Shown here in pieces: positions 7,574-13,651 of a stretch of 13,651 nucleotides of DNA; position 1 is the first letter of the stretch, and each line of letters opens with the position of its first letter. Under the pieces are notes generated by a model. That model was not told the DNA's origin, ran no database searches, and saw only the letters and a list, made by a program, of their open reading frames with translations. This DNA is from Bacillota bacterium (GTDB lineage Bacteria; Bacillota_B; Desulfitobacteriia; Desulfitobacteriales; Desulfitobacteriaceae), in contig JAJYAS010000022.1 in assembly GCA_021779415.1 (NCBI GenBank), positions 1 to 13,651 on the forward strand. Direction: 5' to 3'. A program made the translations under genes and the position numbers.

Positions 7574-7894
7574 TTACCTCCTGCGTCTGCAATCCATCAT
7601 AACGTTATGATTATAGACCTTTTCAGAAAGTTCTTGTCTAGAAATAGAAGGGTTTCCATCGGGTAAGTGTGAATCGCCAGTCGTGGAAGGCGGAATACGA
7701 TCGTATCCTTTGGTGGTTTGATCGATATAGCCTGAGTTTTTTAGGACAATGTATGCTGCTCTAAGCTTTCGAGGCAAAAAGTACAGACCCTCAATTTTCA
7801 AAGGTTTTCCTGCACCAGGAAGGTTTTTGAAATCACCCCTAGCGATAGCTTCCTGAATTCTCCGTTCGGTGAGAATACTAAAGATATCCTTCAT
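7574..7894 (-). CDS. DUF1992 (DnaJ-homologue C28-like) small protein with atypical middle
   Basis: The 106-residue product begins MKDIFSILTERRIQEAIARG, and the block GDFKNLPGAGKPL (about 20-32) and LPRKLRAAYIVLKNSGY (about 40-56) are typical of the DUF1992 family, whose biochemical role is unknown. Family members normally continue with a charged helix (ELRKEI-like). Here residues 57-86 read instead as a polar stretch with PPSTTGDSHLPDGNP. The last 20 residues (LSEKVYNHNVMMDCRRR) again resemble the usual family end. None of the three frames restores the missing helix, so a simple frameshift does not explain it. ATG at 7892-7894 has GGGGG 9 bases upstream; an ATG six codons earlier overlaps that site and lacks its own. 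It may be non-functional or a divergent version. Confidence 0.72.
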   Translation of the reverse strand: MKDIFSILTERRIQEAIARGDFKNLPGAGKPLKIEGLYFLPRKLRAAYIVLKNSGYIDQTTKGYDRIPPSTTGDSHLPDGNPSISRQELSEKVYNHNVMMDCRRRR

Positions 7895-8006
7895 GTTGCT
7901 ATTCCCCCACATCTTACAAATAATATTTGTTTTGTATTATATGATGAACAACATGTAGAAGCACCGGTTGCCTATATCTCTATTATTTTTCTGTAGTTCT
8001 GCTCTT

Positions 8007-9452
8007 TTACCTGTCCGCTTTGCTTACCTTCCGAAGTCGGCCCTTAATCGGAGTGTTTTGTAGCTCTTGTAGCACCAGCTCACCCTTATTGTTTAAGATT
8101 TCGACAAAAGTTGATATATCCAGGATATTGATGATCCCAATATCTGCCGCGGTTATGCCTTGAATACTGCAAAGTGTGCCGACAATATCGACCGGTCTCA
8201 TCTTTGTTTTCTTTCCGGCATTCACATGGATTTTCATGATTTCAGTGCTCAGTTGCGCCCCTTTTGTTTCTTTGATTTCTGGCAACATATTGATTTTTGC
8301 CATAAAACCTTGTTTCGACTGATGCAACGTTTCTTCTCCCGGTCTTTCCTTCAAAAGAATCTCTTTTCCGATGTAGTCATGGATATCCTTTAAAAACTTA
8401 TCTTCATTTTGGGTAACAAACGTAATCGCTTTACCCAACTTGTTGACGCGGCCTGTTCTTCCGATCCGATGAACATAACTTTCTCGGTCATATGGAATAT
8501 CATAATTAATAACCAAAGTAATGTCTTCGATATCCAGACCTCTCGCCGCAACATCTGTCGCACATAGATACCTAAATAAACCTTGTTTAAACTCATTCGT
8601 AACGCTCAATCGGTCTCGTTGTTCCATTCCGCCGTGAAGCTTCTGACAAGAATAGTTCAGCTTCAAGAGTTCAGTGCAAACCTCATCAGCCGTTTGTTTG
8701 GTATTGCAAAATATTATGCAGCTATCCGGGTTTTCGACCATCGTTAGATCTTGGAGAAGCTGCATTTTATCGGTTTGATCGACAAGATATCGTTCCTGAG
8801 CGATCCGATCTGCCGCTGGATTTTGTTCTTCGATTTCAACGCGGTTTGGATCTTTCATGATTTTACTGCATAATGCATTAATGTCTTGGGGCATTGTCGC
8901 TGACAATAAAATGGTCACCCGCTCTTGAGGCAAGCTGGTAATGATGGTTTCTATTTGTTCAATGAAGCCCATATTCAGCATTTCATCGGCTTCATCGATG
9001 ACGAGATACATTATATTGGAGGTATCCAAAGTCCCTCTTTCGATATGATCGATCAACCGACCTGGGGTTCCAACCACTACATGGGTTTTTTGTTTAAGTT
9101 CTTTTTCCTGAACATAGAAAGGGTACTTTCCATAAACTACCGCCACTTTTAACCTTTTAAATCTACCAATATGGAACATATCTTCTCTGACCTGGACTGC
9201 AAGTTCTCTGGTTGGTGTAAGCACTAAGGCTTGCGGTTTATTCTGTTCCCAATCCACTAATTCGCAAATAGGAATGGCAAAGGCCGCCGTCTTTCCACTT
9301 CCAGTCTGAGACATGACGATAATATCCTGGTGGGCCAATACAGCTGGGATTACCTGCTTTTGGACTTTGGTAGGACTGATGAAATTTAACAAACTAATTG
9401 CTTTTAATAACTCACTACTTAATTGATACTCATTAAAATTGCTATTGATCAT
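8007..9452 (-). CDS. dbpA: DEAD-box RNA helicase, DbpA/YxiN type
   Basis: The 481-residue ATP-dependent RNA helicase has all core motifs: Q-motif Gln31 (PTKVQ), Walker A SQTGSGKT 48-55, PTREL 80-84, GTPGR 128-132, DEAD 153-156, SAT 184-186, and HRIGRTGR 328-335. The C-terminal ~80 residues (from about 402, STEIMKIHVNAGKKTKMRPVD) match the DbpA RNA-binding domain. In Escherichia coli DbpA and Bacillus subtilis YxiN this domain recognises hairpin 92 of 23S rRNA and directs the enzyme to late 50S ribosome assembly. The whole sequence resembles YxiN closely. The start ATG at 9450-9452 follows the TAA of the NUDIX gene with no gap (TAAATG), so translation is probably coupled. The linker at about 365-400 is variable as usual. 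Confidence 0.95.
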   Translation of the reverse strand: MINSNFNEYQLSSELLKAISLLNFISPTKVQKQVIPAVLAHQDIIVMSQTGSGKTAAFAIPICELVDWEQNKPQALVLTPTRELAVQVREDMFHIGRFKRLKVAVVYGKYPFYVQEKELKQKTHVVVGTPGRLIDHIERGTLDTSNIMYLVIDEADEMLNMGFIEQIETIITSLPQERVTILLSATMPQDINALCSKIMKDPNRVEIEEQNPAADRIAQERYLVDQTDKMQLLQDLTMVENPDSCIIFCNTKQTADEVCTELLKLNYSCQKLHGGMEQRDRLSVTNEFKQGLFRYLCATDVAARGLDIEDITLVINYDIPYDRESYVHRIGRTGRVNKLGKAITFVTQNEDKFLKDIHDYIGKEILLKERPGEETLHQSKQGFMAKINMLPEIKETKGAQLSTEIMKIHVNAGKKTKMRPVDIVGTLCSIQGITAADIGIINILDISTFVEILNNKGELVLQELQNTPIKGRLRKVSKADR

Positions 9453-9866
9453 TTAATCATCTCTTTCATAACTAAATAGGCTACACATGGATGACTTTAG
9501 CTTTTCCACAAGTGGAATATCTGCAGGGGCAAAGTCATATAAGCCTAACTCCTGACGATTAACCCACGCGATGTGGCTGTGGACGTTTAAAGTGTAGTCA
9601 CCCGAAATCCACTTACACCAGAAAGCCGTCAGTTTGATGGTACCGCTATGATATGTAAAGATGCTTTCACCAAAATAATCCGCAACTTCTATATCAACAT
9701 CTAGTTCTTCTCTTATTTCTCGTTTTAAACATTCCTGTGGAGTCTCTCCAGGCTCGATCTTCCCACCTGGGAACTCCCATTTGCCTGCTAAATTTTCACC
9801 TGGTGCCCGTTTGGCAATCAGTACTCTGTTAGACTTTAAGATAATTGCTGCTGTTACTTCCTTCAT
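9453..9866 (-). CDS. MutT-type NUDIX hydrolase
   Basis: The 137-residue protein carries a complete NUDIX box at 35-57: Gly35, Glu41, then Arg49-Glu50, Glu53 and Glu54 (REIREEL), the Mg2+-binding and catalytic set. The preceding RAPGENLAGKWEFPGGK is typical of the 8-oxo-dGTP diphosphatase (MutT) branch, which cleans the nucleotide pool of oxidised or mutagenic triphosphates. Substrate specificity cannot be fixed from sequence, so CTP pyrophosphohydrolase activity is also possible. I chose ATG at 9864-9866, with AAAGGA 9 bases upstream. A TTG three codons earlier would start inside that spacing. It abuts the dbpA gene (TAAATG), so the two form an operon. Confidence 0.9.
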   Translation of the reverse strand: MKEVTAAIILKSNRVLIAKRAPGENLAGKWEFPGGKIEPGETPQECLKREIREELDVDIEVADYFGESIFTYHSGTIKLTAFWCKWISGDYTLNVHSHIAWVNRQELGLYDFAPADIPLVEKLKSSMCSLFSYERDD

Positions 9867-9929
9867 GGTTTTCAATCCTTTAGCTTAAGTATTCTAGTGC
9901 TCGATTAAAAATAGCTAGCAACAAGAACT

Positions 9930-9950
9930 GAGTTGACAATTCGTCAACTC
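9930..9950. repeat. 8-bp palindrome GAGTTGAC-N5-GTCAACTC
   Basis: Arms 9930-9937 and 9943-9950 are perfectly complementary around AATTC. It lies about 65 bases upstream of the NUDIX start codon. It could be an operator for the NUDIX-dbpA operon or a weak terminator; the T-rich stretch behind it (TTCTATTATT on the plus strand) is interrupted. Confidence 0.4.
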
Positions 9951-10210
9951 TTCTATTATTGCCCACTTACTACTAAGATAAATACACTCAACCGTCTTAG
10001 CAATGGCACGGAAACCCTTTTGTCATTGTCAAAAACTCGACCCTCATATAAGCATACTAATGAAATCCCTTCACTGGTCTGAACCCATCTGGTCGCAATC
10101 GAAGTCAAGCTAATCCCTAAGTCTTCATAAGCAAGAATGGGGATAACACGCCTCATGGTCAGGCTGTTTATAGCTTGGGCAACGGTTCAATAAATCCAAA
10201 TTGTCCACTC

Positions 10211-10238
10211 ACAAAGTTAGGACAGGATACATAACTTA
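10211..10238 (+). promoter_or_regulatory. possible sigma-K (mother-cell sporulation) promoter
   Basis: AC at 10211-10212, a 17-base spacer, then CATAACTTA at 10230-10238 fits the sigma-K pattern AC-N16/17-CATANNNTA exactly. It lies about 45 bases before the ATG of the small membrane-protein gene. The motif is short, so chance occurrence is possible. Confidence 0.4.
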
Positions 10239-10282
10239 TACTAGGATTAGAAAAATATTTTTCTGGGGAGGAGGGTCTTATT

Positions 10283-10435
10283 ATGCTTTCAATAGTATTC
10301 TTTCCTATCTTCGCTATAGAATTGGCCGTGATTATTTGGTTATTATTCCTCATTTTGCATGAAATTGAGGAGTTAGAACATCACAAAAAACCACCTCATC
10401 CACCTCATCCACCTAACCCCTGCAACCCATTTTAA
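10283..10435 (+). CDS. 50-residue membrane miniprotein with Pro/His-rich tail
   Basis: This small gene encodes 50 residues. Residues 2-25 (LSIVFFPIFAIELAVIIWLL and on) form one hydrophobic membrane segment; a charged stretch HEIEELEHHKK follows, then the tail PPHPPHPPNPCNPF with a single cysteine. An excellent ribosome site, GGAGGAGGG, ends 7 bases before the ATG. A possible sigma-K promoter lies upstream and a clean terminator 39 bases downstream of the stop codon, so it forms a complete single-gene unit. I do not recognise the family. The build resembles tiny spore-coat or spore-membrane proteins of Firmicutes, and the Pro/His tail could bind metal; both are inference. The TAA stop falls at the start of a 10-bp tandem repeat. 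Confidence 0.75.
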   Translation: MLSIVFFPIFAIELAVIIWLLFLILHEIEELEHHKKPPHPPHPPNPCNPF

Positions 10436-10470
10436 CTCATTTTAACTCATTTTAACTCATTTTAACTCAT
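10431..10470 (+). repeat. 10-bp tandem repeat, four copies
   Basis: TTTAACTCAT occurs four times in perfect head-to-tail array at 10431-10470, with a partial unit on each side (AT before, TTT after). The first copy contains the TAA stop of the 50-residue protein; the array fills the gap up to the terminator hairpin. Confidence 0.95.
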
Positions 10471-10473
10471 TTT

Positions 10474-10506
10474 GACCAGGCTTTATGCCTGGTCCTTTCT
10501 TTTTCA
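10474..10506 (+). terminator. rho-independent terminator of the small plus-strand gene
   Basis: GACCAGGC (10474-10481) pairs perfectly with GCCTGGTC (10487-10494) around TTTAT and is followed by CTTTCTTTTTC. The T-rich tail lies on the plus strand only, so it ends transcription of the 50-residue gene rather than of the convergent prenyl synthase gene. Confidence 0.85.
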
Positions 10507-10543
10507 ATCTCAACGGAGCAAAAGTTCCCCTCCCATTTCACTC

Positions 10544-12964
10544 TTAATGGTCCCTTTTCACAATAAAATTCAGCAACTGCTTTAAAAAGGCAGTATTGCG
10601 TGGTATATGTTCCAACTCCTCCATAGCCTGACAGTAATGATCCCACATCTCTTTTCTGGCGCCTTCCGATCCAAGGATTGTCACAAATGTTGAGTTGTTA
10701 TTTTTATAATCTTTGCCGATCAGTTTTCCTAGTAAGGCCGGATCACCTTCAGCATCAAGTTGATCATCTTTGATCTGGAAAGCGACACCCGCATGATAGG
10801 CGAATTTTTTCAATACCTCAATTCGCGCTTTTTTCTCATGAGCGAGAATGGCTGGCATCACGAGTGAGGCTTCGAAAGCAATCCCTGTTTTATAAAAGCA
10901 CATCGTGTTCAATTGCTCCAACGTCAATAGTTTTCCTTTGGAATCCAAGTCCATCGCCTGGCCCTTGCATATATCCTCTGTCCGGCGGGTTACATAATGT
11001 ATCAAGTGCAACACAGTTTTAGGATCGAACTGGTCAAGAGACGCCAGTTCCCTAATAGCTTTTTGGGTCAGAAAGAGACCTGTCAATTCAGCGATGGCGA
11101 CATTGTACACCACATGTAGGGTAGACCTGCCGCGCCGGGTGTCTGCATTATCCTGGGAGGGTAGATCGTCGAAGATCAGGGATGCAGTGTGCATATATTC
11201 CAGTGATCGTAGAAGCGGCGCAATTGCCTTCGGGTCTAATCCGTACCCTTTTACGCCCATGTCCCAAGCCATTAGAGGACGCACCTGCTTTCCGCCAGCT
11301 TCCAGACTATAATTTGCAGAGTCAATAATGGTTTGGTTCAGAATTGGATCATCTACAGTTTTCGGGATAGCTAAGCTACCGCTGATCTGTTTACTCACGA
11401 TTTTTATCGTATCGACAAAGGCTTCCTGCTCGGCCCTTTCATTTTTCAAAATTGTTATTACCCGATCGCGGAGCAGTTTATCAAAGAAATCCACATCATC
11501 CGCTTTTCGGACCATTTTTTGGACGATATTATTCAATTTCGGATTTGCGGAAGCAAATAGCACCATGATTTCGTTGTATTTTTCAGTTCCCATCCGTTCT
11601 TTAAATCGTTTCAGCCCGTTGATTGCACGGTCCAAGATCAATTCGCTAGTCTTAGTGTCAGAGCGGTACACATTATGGATCAGATTAGAGATGACCGTCC
11701 AGTATAATTCAAATGGGTTGATCAGATCCTGCCGTTGATCATGGTATTTTAGATAATAGGTATAGGGTGTGACTGTGCCTTCTTTCAAATCATCAAACAT
11801 ATCGGCAAAATCATCCGCTAACTGGTTGTAAATACCGTAATAAAATGTTCGGTTGTCAAATCCGATATCCTCAGGCGCACTAATCACCGATCGGGCAATG
11901 AGTCTGGAAGACGATGATTTCAGAATGATCGGGATATACAGATCTTCATTGGTGTAATTGGGATTGGACAGTTCCTTTACGCGGTCCACTTCCTGGGCAT
12001 TAAAAAACACATACGCTCGCTCGAAAAATGATTTCCGGATCTCAGGTCGCAGATGGGCCTTGATGTATTCAAAGTTTATCTTCAGTTCTGAATGAACGTA
12101 TCTGACCAGGTCGCTGTTCTTTCCCTCCCACTCACCCAGTTCTGGCACATATCCGGTGATGAGTGTGGTACGGATCAGAGAGGAATATCGGTTTTTCTCC
12201 TCAAGGGACATGACCTTGGAATCCAGCAGATCGTCAACGAGAGGATATGTCAGACCATATGAATAGCCCAGTCGAATAGCTTCATCCATTTTCCGTGAGC
12301 GCACTTCTGACGAAATCTTGTCGCTCATTTCTTCGATCTCATGCATGAGTACACCGGCAATAATTTTGATCAGTTTTCGCTGGGCATGCTCGGCATCCAG
12401 TTCTTTCGGAAGATGATCGGTCATTGTCTTTAGTTTGTCCATCACCCAAAGCAAAGTGGATTCAATGCCTTCCTTCTGAGCCATTCGGTACAACCCGACC
12501 ATACTTATCGTCTCGGTTCTGTCTGCCCTGTTTAAAGAGACCGAACGGATCAGGTAATCTTTCAAGCTATCCACTACATGCCGGATACGGGCCTGAGTGA
12601 TGGGTAAATCCAGCGTTTTGCCCAGATCGCGCATGAAAATATAGGAGATGCTTCTGTCTAAGTAATTGTCCAGTTTACCTGTGTAATCCAGCCATCGTAT
12701 ATAATCGTGATAATCCTGCGAGTCAGGCTTATCATTCCCACCAAAAAAACGGGACAAAAATGAATAATGATGGATATGATTATGTTTCCACGACTGGAAA
12801 TCTTTTATCAGAGCCGGGACATAGGCCTTGAGGGCAACCTGCTGATAAAGTGATTTATAATAATCGGTTGCCTTTTGCTCAGCAGTTAAGTAACATTCAG
12901 CGGCATCAATGATCGTCGTATCAGATGGCTTTGGTGCTTGGATGTCCAAATTTCTTGACCTCAT
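10544..12964 (-). CDS. two-part polyprenyl diphosphate synthase with large N-terminal domain
   Basis: The product is 806 residues, over twice the usual 290-330. The C-terminal part (about 520-806) is a complete trans-isoprenyl diphosphate synthase: GGKQVRP 557-563, first Asp-rich motif DDLPSQD 599-605 followed by RRGR, KTG 692-694, and second Asp-rich motif FQIKDDQLD 729-737. The context MHTASLIFDDLPSQD resembles CrtE-type geranylgeranyl diphosphate synthases, and the residue five before the motif is Ala, not the aromatic typical of farnesyl synthases. So C20 or longer products are likely. The N-terminal ~510 residues are helical and unrecognised, but contain YGLTYPLVDDLLD (236-248) and GIYNQLADDFAD (377-388), both like the second Asp-rich motif of prenyl synthases. 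I chose ATG at 12962-12964 with AAAGGA 7 bases upstream; an ATG six codons earlier (12982) lacks a close ribosome site. No signal peptide or membrane segment is seen. Confidence 0.88.
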   Translation of the reverse strand: MRSRNLDIQAPKPSDTTIIDAAECYLTAEQKATDYYKSLYQQVALKAYVPALIKDFQSWKHNHIHHYSFLSRFFGGNDKPDSQDYHDYIRWLDYTGKLDNYLDRSISYIFMRDLGKTLDLPITQARIRHVVDSLKDYLIRSVSLNRADRTETISMVGLYRMAQKEGIESTLLWVMDKLKTMTDHLPKELDAEHAQRKLIKIIAGVLMHEIEEMSDKISSEVRSRKMDEAIRLGYSYGLTYPLVDDLLDSKVMSLEEKNRYSSLIRTTLITGYVPELGEWEGKNSDLVRYVHSELKINFEYIKAHLRPEIRKSFFERAYVFFNAQEVDRVKELSNPNYTNEDLYIPIILKSSSSRLIARSVISAPEDIGFDNRTFYYGIYNQLADDFADMFDDLKEGTVTPYTYYLKYHDQRQDLINPFELYWTVISNLIHNVYRSDTKTSELILDRAINGLKRFKERMGTEKYNEIMVLFASANPKLNNIVQKMVRKADDVDFFDKLLRDRVITILKNERAEQEAFVDTIKIVSKQISGSLAIPKTVDDPILNQTIIDSANYSLEAGGKQVRPLMAWDMGVKGYGLDPKAIAPLLRSLEYMHTASLIFDDLPSQDNADTRRGRSTLHVVYNVAIAELTGLFLTQKAIRELASLDQFDPKTVLHLIHYVTRRTEDICKGQAMDLDSKGKLLTLEQLNTMCFYKTGIAFEASLVMPAILAHEKKARIEVLKKFAYHAGVAFQIKDDQLDAEGDPALLGKLIGKDYKNNNSTFVTILGSEGARKEMWDHYCQAMEELEHIPRNTAFLKQLLNFIVKRDH

Positions 12965-13054
12965 TTCAGTATCCTTTAACATTTATAAAATATTGTCTAA
13001 CTTCCCAATTATTCTGCATCCTCCCTTTATTTTTTCCCGAGATATTATTCAAGC

Positions 13055-13081
13055 AAAAAAAAACCAGACCGCATGATCTGG
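13055..13081 (-). terminator. rho-independent terminator of the two small membrane-protein genes
   Basis: On the minus strand CCAGATC pairs with GGTCTGG (one G-U pair) around ATGC at 13064-13081, followed directly by nine T (complement of A-run 13055-13063). It lies about 55 bases after the stop codon of the 60-residue gene and separates it from the prenyl synthase gene. Confidence 0.88.
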
Positions 13082-13134
13082 CAAACGTCTACTAAAAACA
13101 TAGTCTTGAAATACCTTCCGTCTACTTTGTTAGT

Positions 13135-13317
13135 CTAAAAAATCACGCCTAGTGCGATTAAAATAAGAATTGCGATAGCAATGATACCAACACCTACGCC
13201 GGTCCCAACAGGTGCGATCGGTGTAACAGGTGGACAACAGCTTACAACAGGTCCAATGTGTGGTGGAGCACCAACGGGCGAAATGTTTGGAAAATGACCT
13301 ACTCCATATCCGTACAT
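13135..13317 (-). CDS. 60-residue YjcZ-like small membrane protein
   Basis: The 60-residue product has a Gly/Pro/His-rich soluble head with adjacent cysteines (VSCCPPVTP, Cys27-Cys28) and a C-terminal membrane segment GVGVGIIAIAILILIALG (about 41-58). A Gly/Pro/Cys head followed by one C-terminal hydrophobic helix is the build of the YjcZ group of tiny sporulation-associated proteins in Firmicutes; family membership is inference from composition. The ribosome site GGAGG lies 7 bases before the ATG at 13315-13317. It follows the 36-residue gene by 35 bases, and a strong terminator follows, so the two form an operon. Confidence 0.8.
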   Translation of the reverse strand: MYGYGVGHFPNISPVGAPPHIGPVVSCCPPVTPIAPVGTGVGVGIIAIAILILIALGVIF

Positions 13318-13352
13318 CTTTTATCCTCCTTTATTAACAAATTTGAGATAGA

Positions 13353-13463
13353 TTAAAATACAATACCCATAGCGATAAGCAAAAGAATGATTACGACTAC
13401 AATAGCAATACCCGGTAAAAATCTTGGAGCACAACCATCAACAACTGGCCCACCAAATGCCAT
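13353..13463 (-). CDS. 36-residue YjcZ-like small membrane protein
   Basis: The 36-residue product is MAFGGPVVDGCAPRFLPGIA followed by IVVVIILLLIAMGIVF. A short Gly/Pro/Cys head (Cys11) leads to one hydrophobic helix ending the protein, the YjcZ-like plan. Ribosome site GGGAGG lies 9 bases before ATG 13461-13463. Its ending (IAMGIVF) is close to that of the next gene (IALGVIF), which suggests the two arose by duplication. It is probably the first gene of the pair; a possible sporulation promoter lies about 50 bases upstream. The role is unknown, perhaps in the spore envelope. Confidence 0.78.
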   Translation of the reverse strand: MAFGGPVVDGCAPRFLPGIAIVVVIILLLIAMGIVF

Positions 13464-13510
13464 AATTAAATTCCTCCCTTTCAATAATTCCAATTTACAT
13501 CTTTCAATAC

Positions 13511-13536
13511 ATAATATGGTAATTTTCTAAACATGT
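13511..13536 (-). promoter_or_regulatory. possible sigma-K or sigma-E promoter of the YjcZ-like pair
   Basis: On the minus strand AC, a 16-base spacer, then CATATTATG (near 13518 downward) fits the sigma-K pattern AC-N16-CATANNNTA with one mismatch in the last base. It lies about 45 bases before the first small ATG. The gene type supports sporulation control, but the motif alone is weak. Confidence 0.3.
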
Positions 13537-13555
13537 TACAAGCGTTATTGCATAA

Positions 13556-13651
13556 ATCGAGTAGGAGCTGAATAATTATTTTATACAGCGTCCTCTCACA
13601 CCACCGTACGTACCGTTCGGTATACGGCGGTTCAATAGGAATTAATGTATT
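13556..13651 (-). mobile_element. group IIC intron, 3' end only (domains V and VI)
   Basis: On the minus strand domain V is a 34-base hairpin at 13600-13633, starting GAACCGCCGT and ending GTACGGTGGT. It has a GAAC loop, a 2-base CG bulge on the 3' side and a CGC triad near its base, which by established knowledge marks class C introns; other classes have AGC. Domain VI follows (about 13557-13596): AGGA/TCCT and CAGC/GCTG arms and the ending ACTCGAT at 13556-13562, whose first A, 7 bases from the end, is the likely branch point. The intron body and any reverse-transcriptase gene lie beyond the right edge. The downstream exon begins at 13555 on the minus strand. Confidence 0.82.

Larger units (their letters stand above)
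9867..10282. other. 416-base stretch without a convincing gene
   Basis: Both strands were read. Minus-strand open frames at 9956-10156 and overlapping 10168-10353 lack ribosome sites and recognisable domains. The stretch holds the palindrome at 9930-9950 and, at its right end, the promoter region of the small plus-strand gene at 10283. The promoter of the NUDIX-dbpA pair must also lie at its left end, but I see no clear -35/-10 pair. Confidence 0.6.

Noticed and set aside
9956..10156. Minus-strand open frame of 66 codons
   Set aside because: No ribosome site before its ATG and no recognisable domain. The opening VIPILAYEDL vaguely recalls glyoxalase-type proteins, but nothing after it supports that.
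10168..10353. Minus-strand open frame of 61 codons
   Set aside because: It overlaps the plus-strand miniprotein gene, which has a far better ribosome site, membrane helix and terminator; the minus frame has none of these.
11328..11738. Plus-strand open frame of 136 codons inside the prenyl synthase gene
   Set aside because: It is the complementary frame of a well-supported gene, with no ribosome site and no domain.

Overview
The window looks like chromosomal DNA of an anaerobic, endospore-forming Firmicute. A member of the Clostridia related to Desulfosporosinus or Desulfitobacterium is my best guess. The reasons are strong GGAGG ribosome sites on most genes, a CoA-ester beta-oxidation/butyrate operon under a sigma-54 activator, tiny YjcZ-like membrane proteins of the kind found in spore formers, and a bacterial group IIC intron end. 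The genus is inference; no rRNA or other phylogenetic marker is present.

Positions 1-4801 (all minus strand) form one metabolic unit. A sigma-54 enhancer-binding activator with CBS and PAS sensor domains (2711-4801) lies just upstream of a three-gene operon: 3-hydroxybutyryl-CoA dehydrogenase (1645-2490), acetyl-CoA acetyltransferase (262-1620), and the first 45 codons of an acyl-CoA dehydrogenase (1-135). A -24/-12 promoter (2601-2616) lies between activator and operon, so the activator very probably switches on the operon. A perfect 24-bp inverted repeat (2655-2707) sits between the activator stop codon and the promoter, where it could be a terminator, an enhancer site or both.

Positions 5009-9866 hold mixed housekeeping genes: an HD-domain phosphohydrolase (minus) with its own terminator, a divergent orphan ParA-type ATPase (plus), a metallophosphoesterase (minus), a DUF1992 protein with an abnormal middle section (minus), and an abutting NUDIX hydrolase plus DbpA-type RNA helicase pair (minus). 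Just past the DUF1992 stop codon is a 26-bp near-copy of part of the parA gene, which points to an old recombination scar.

Positions 9867-10543 are mostly non-coding but hide a 50-residue plus-strand membrane miniprotein with a Pro/His-rich tail. It has a possible sigma-K promoter, a 10-bp tandem repeat across its stop codon and a clean terminator. Positions 10544-12964 encode the most unusual gene: an 806-residue protein with a complete GGPP-synthase-like C-terminal third and a long helical N-terminal part that carries two more DDxxD motifs in prenyl-synthase-like context.

Positions 13055-13651 contain two tiny YjcZ-like membrane-protein genes (minus) ending in a strong terminator, and at the edge the 3' end (domains V and VI) of a group IIC intron on the minus strand.
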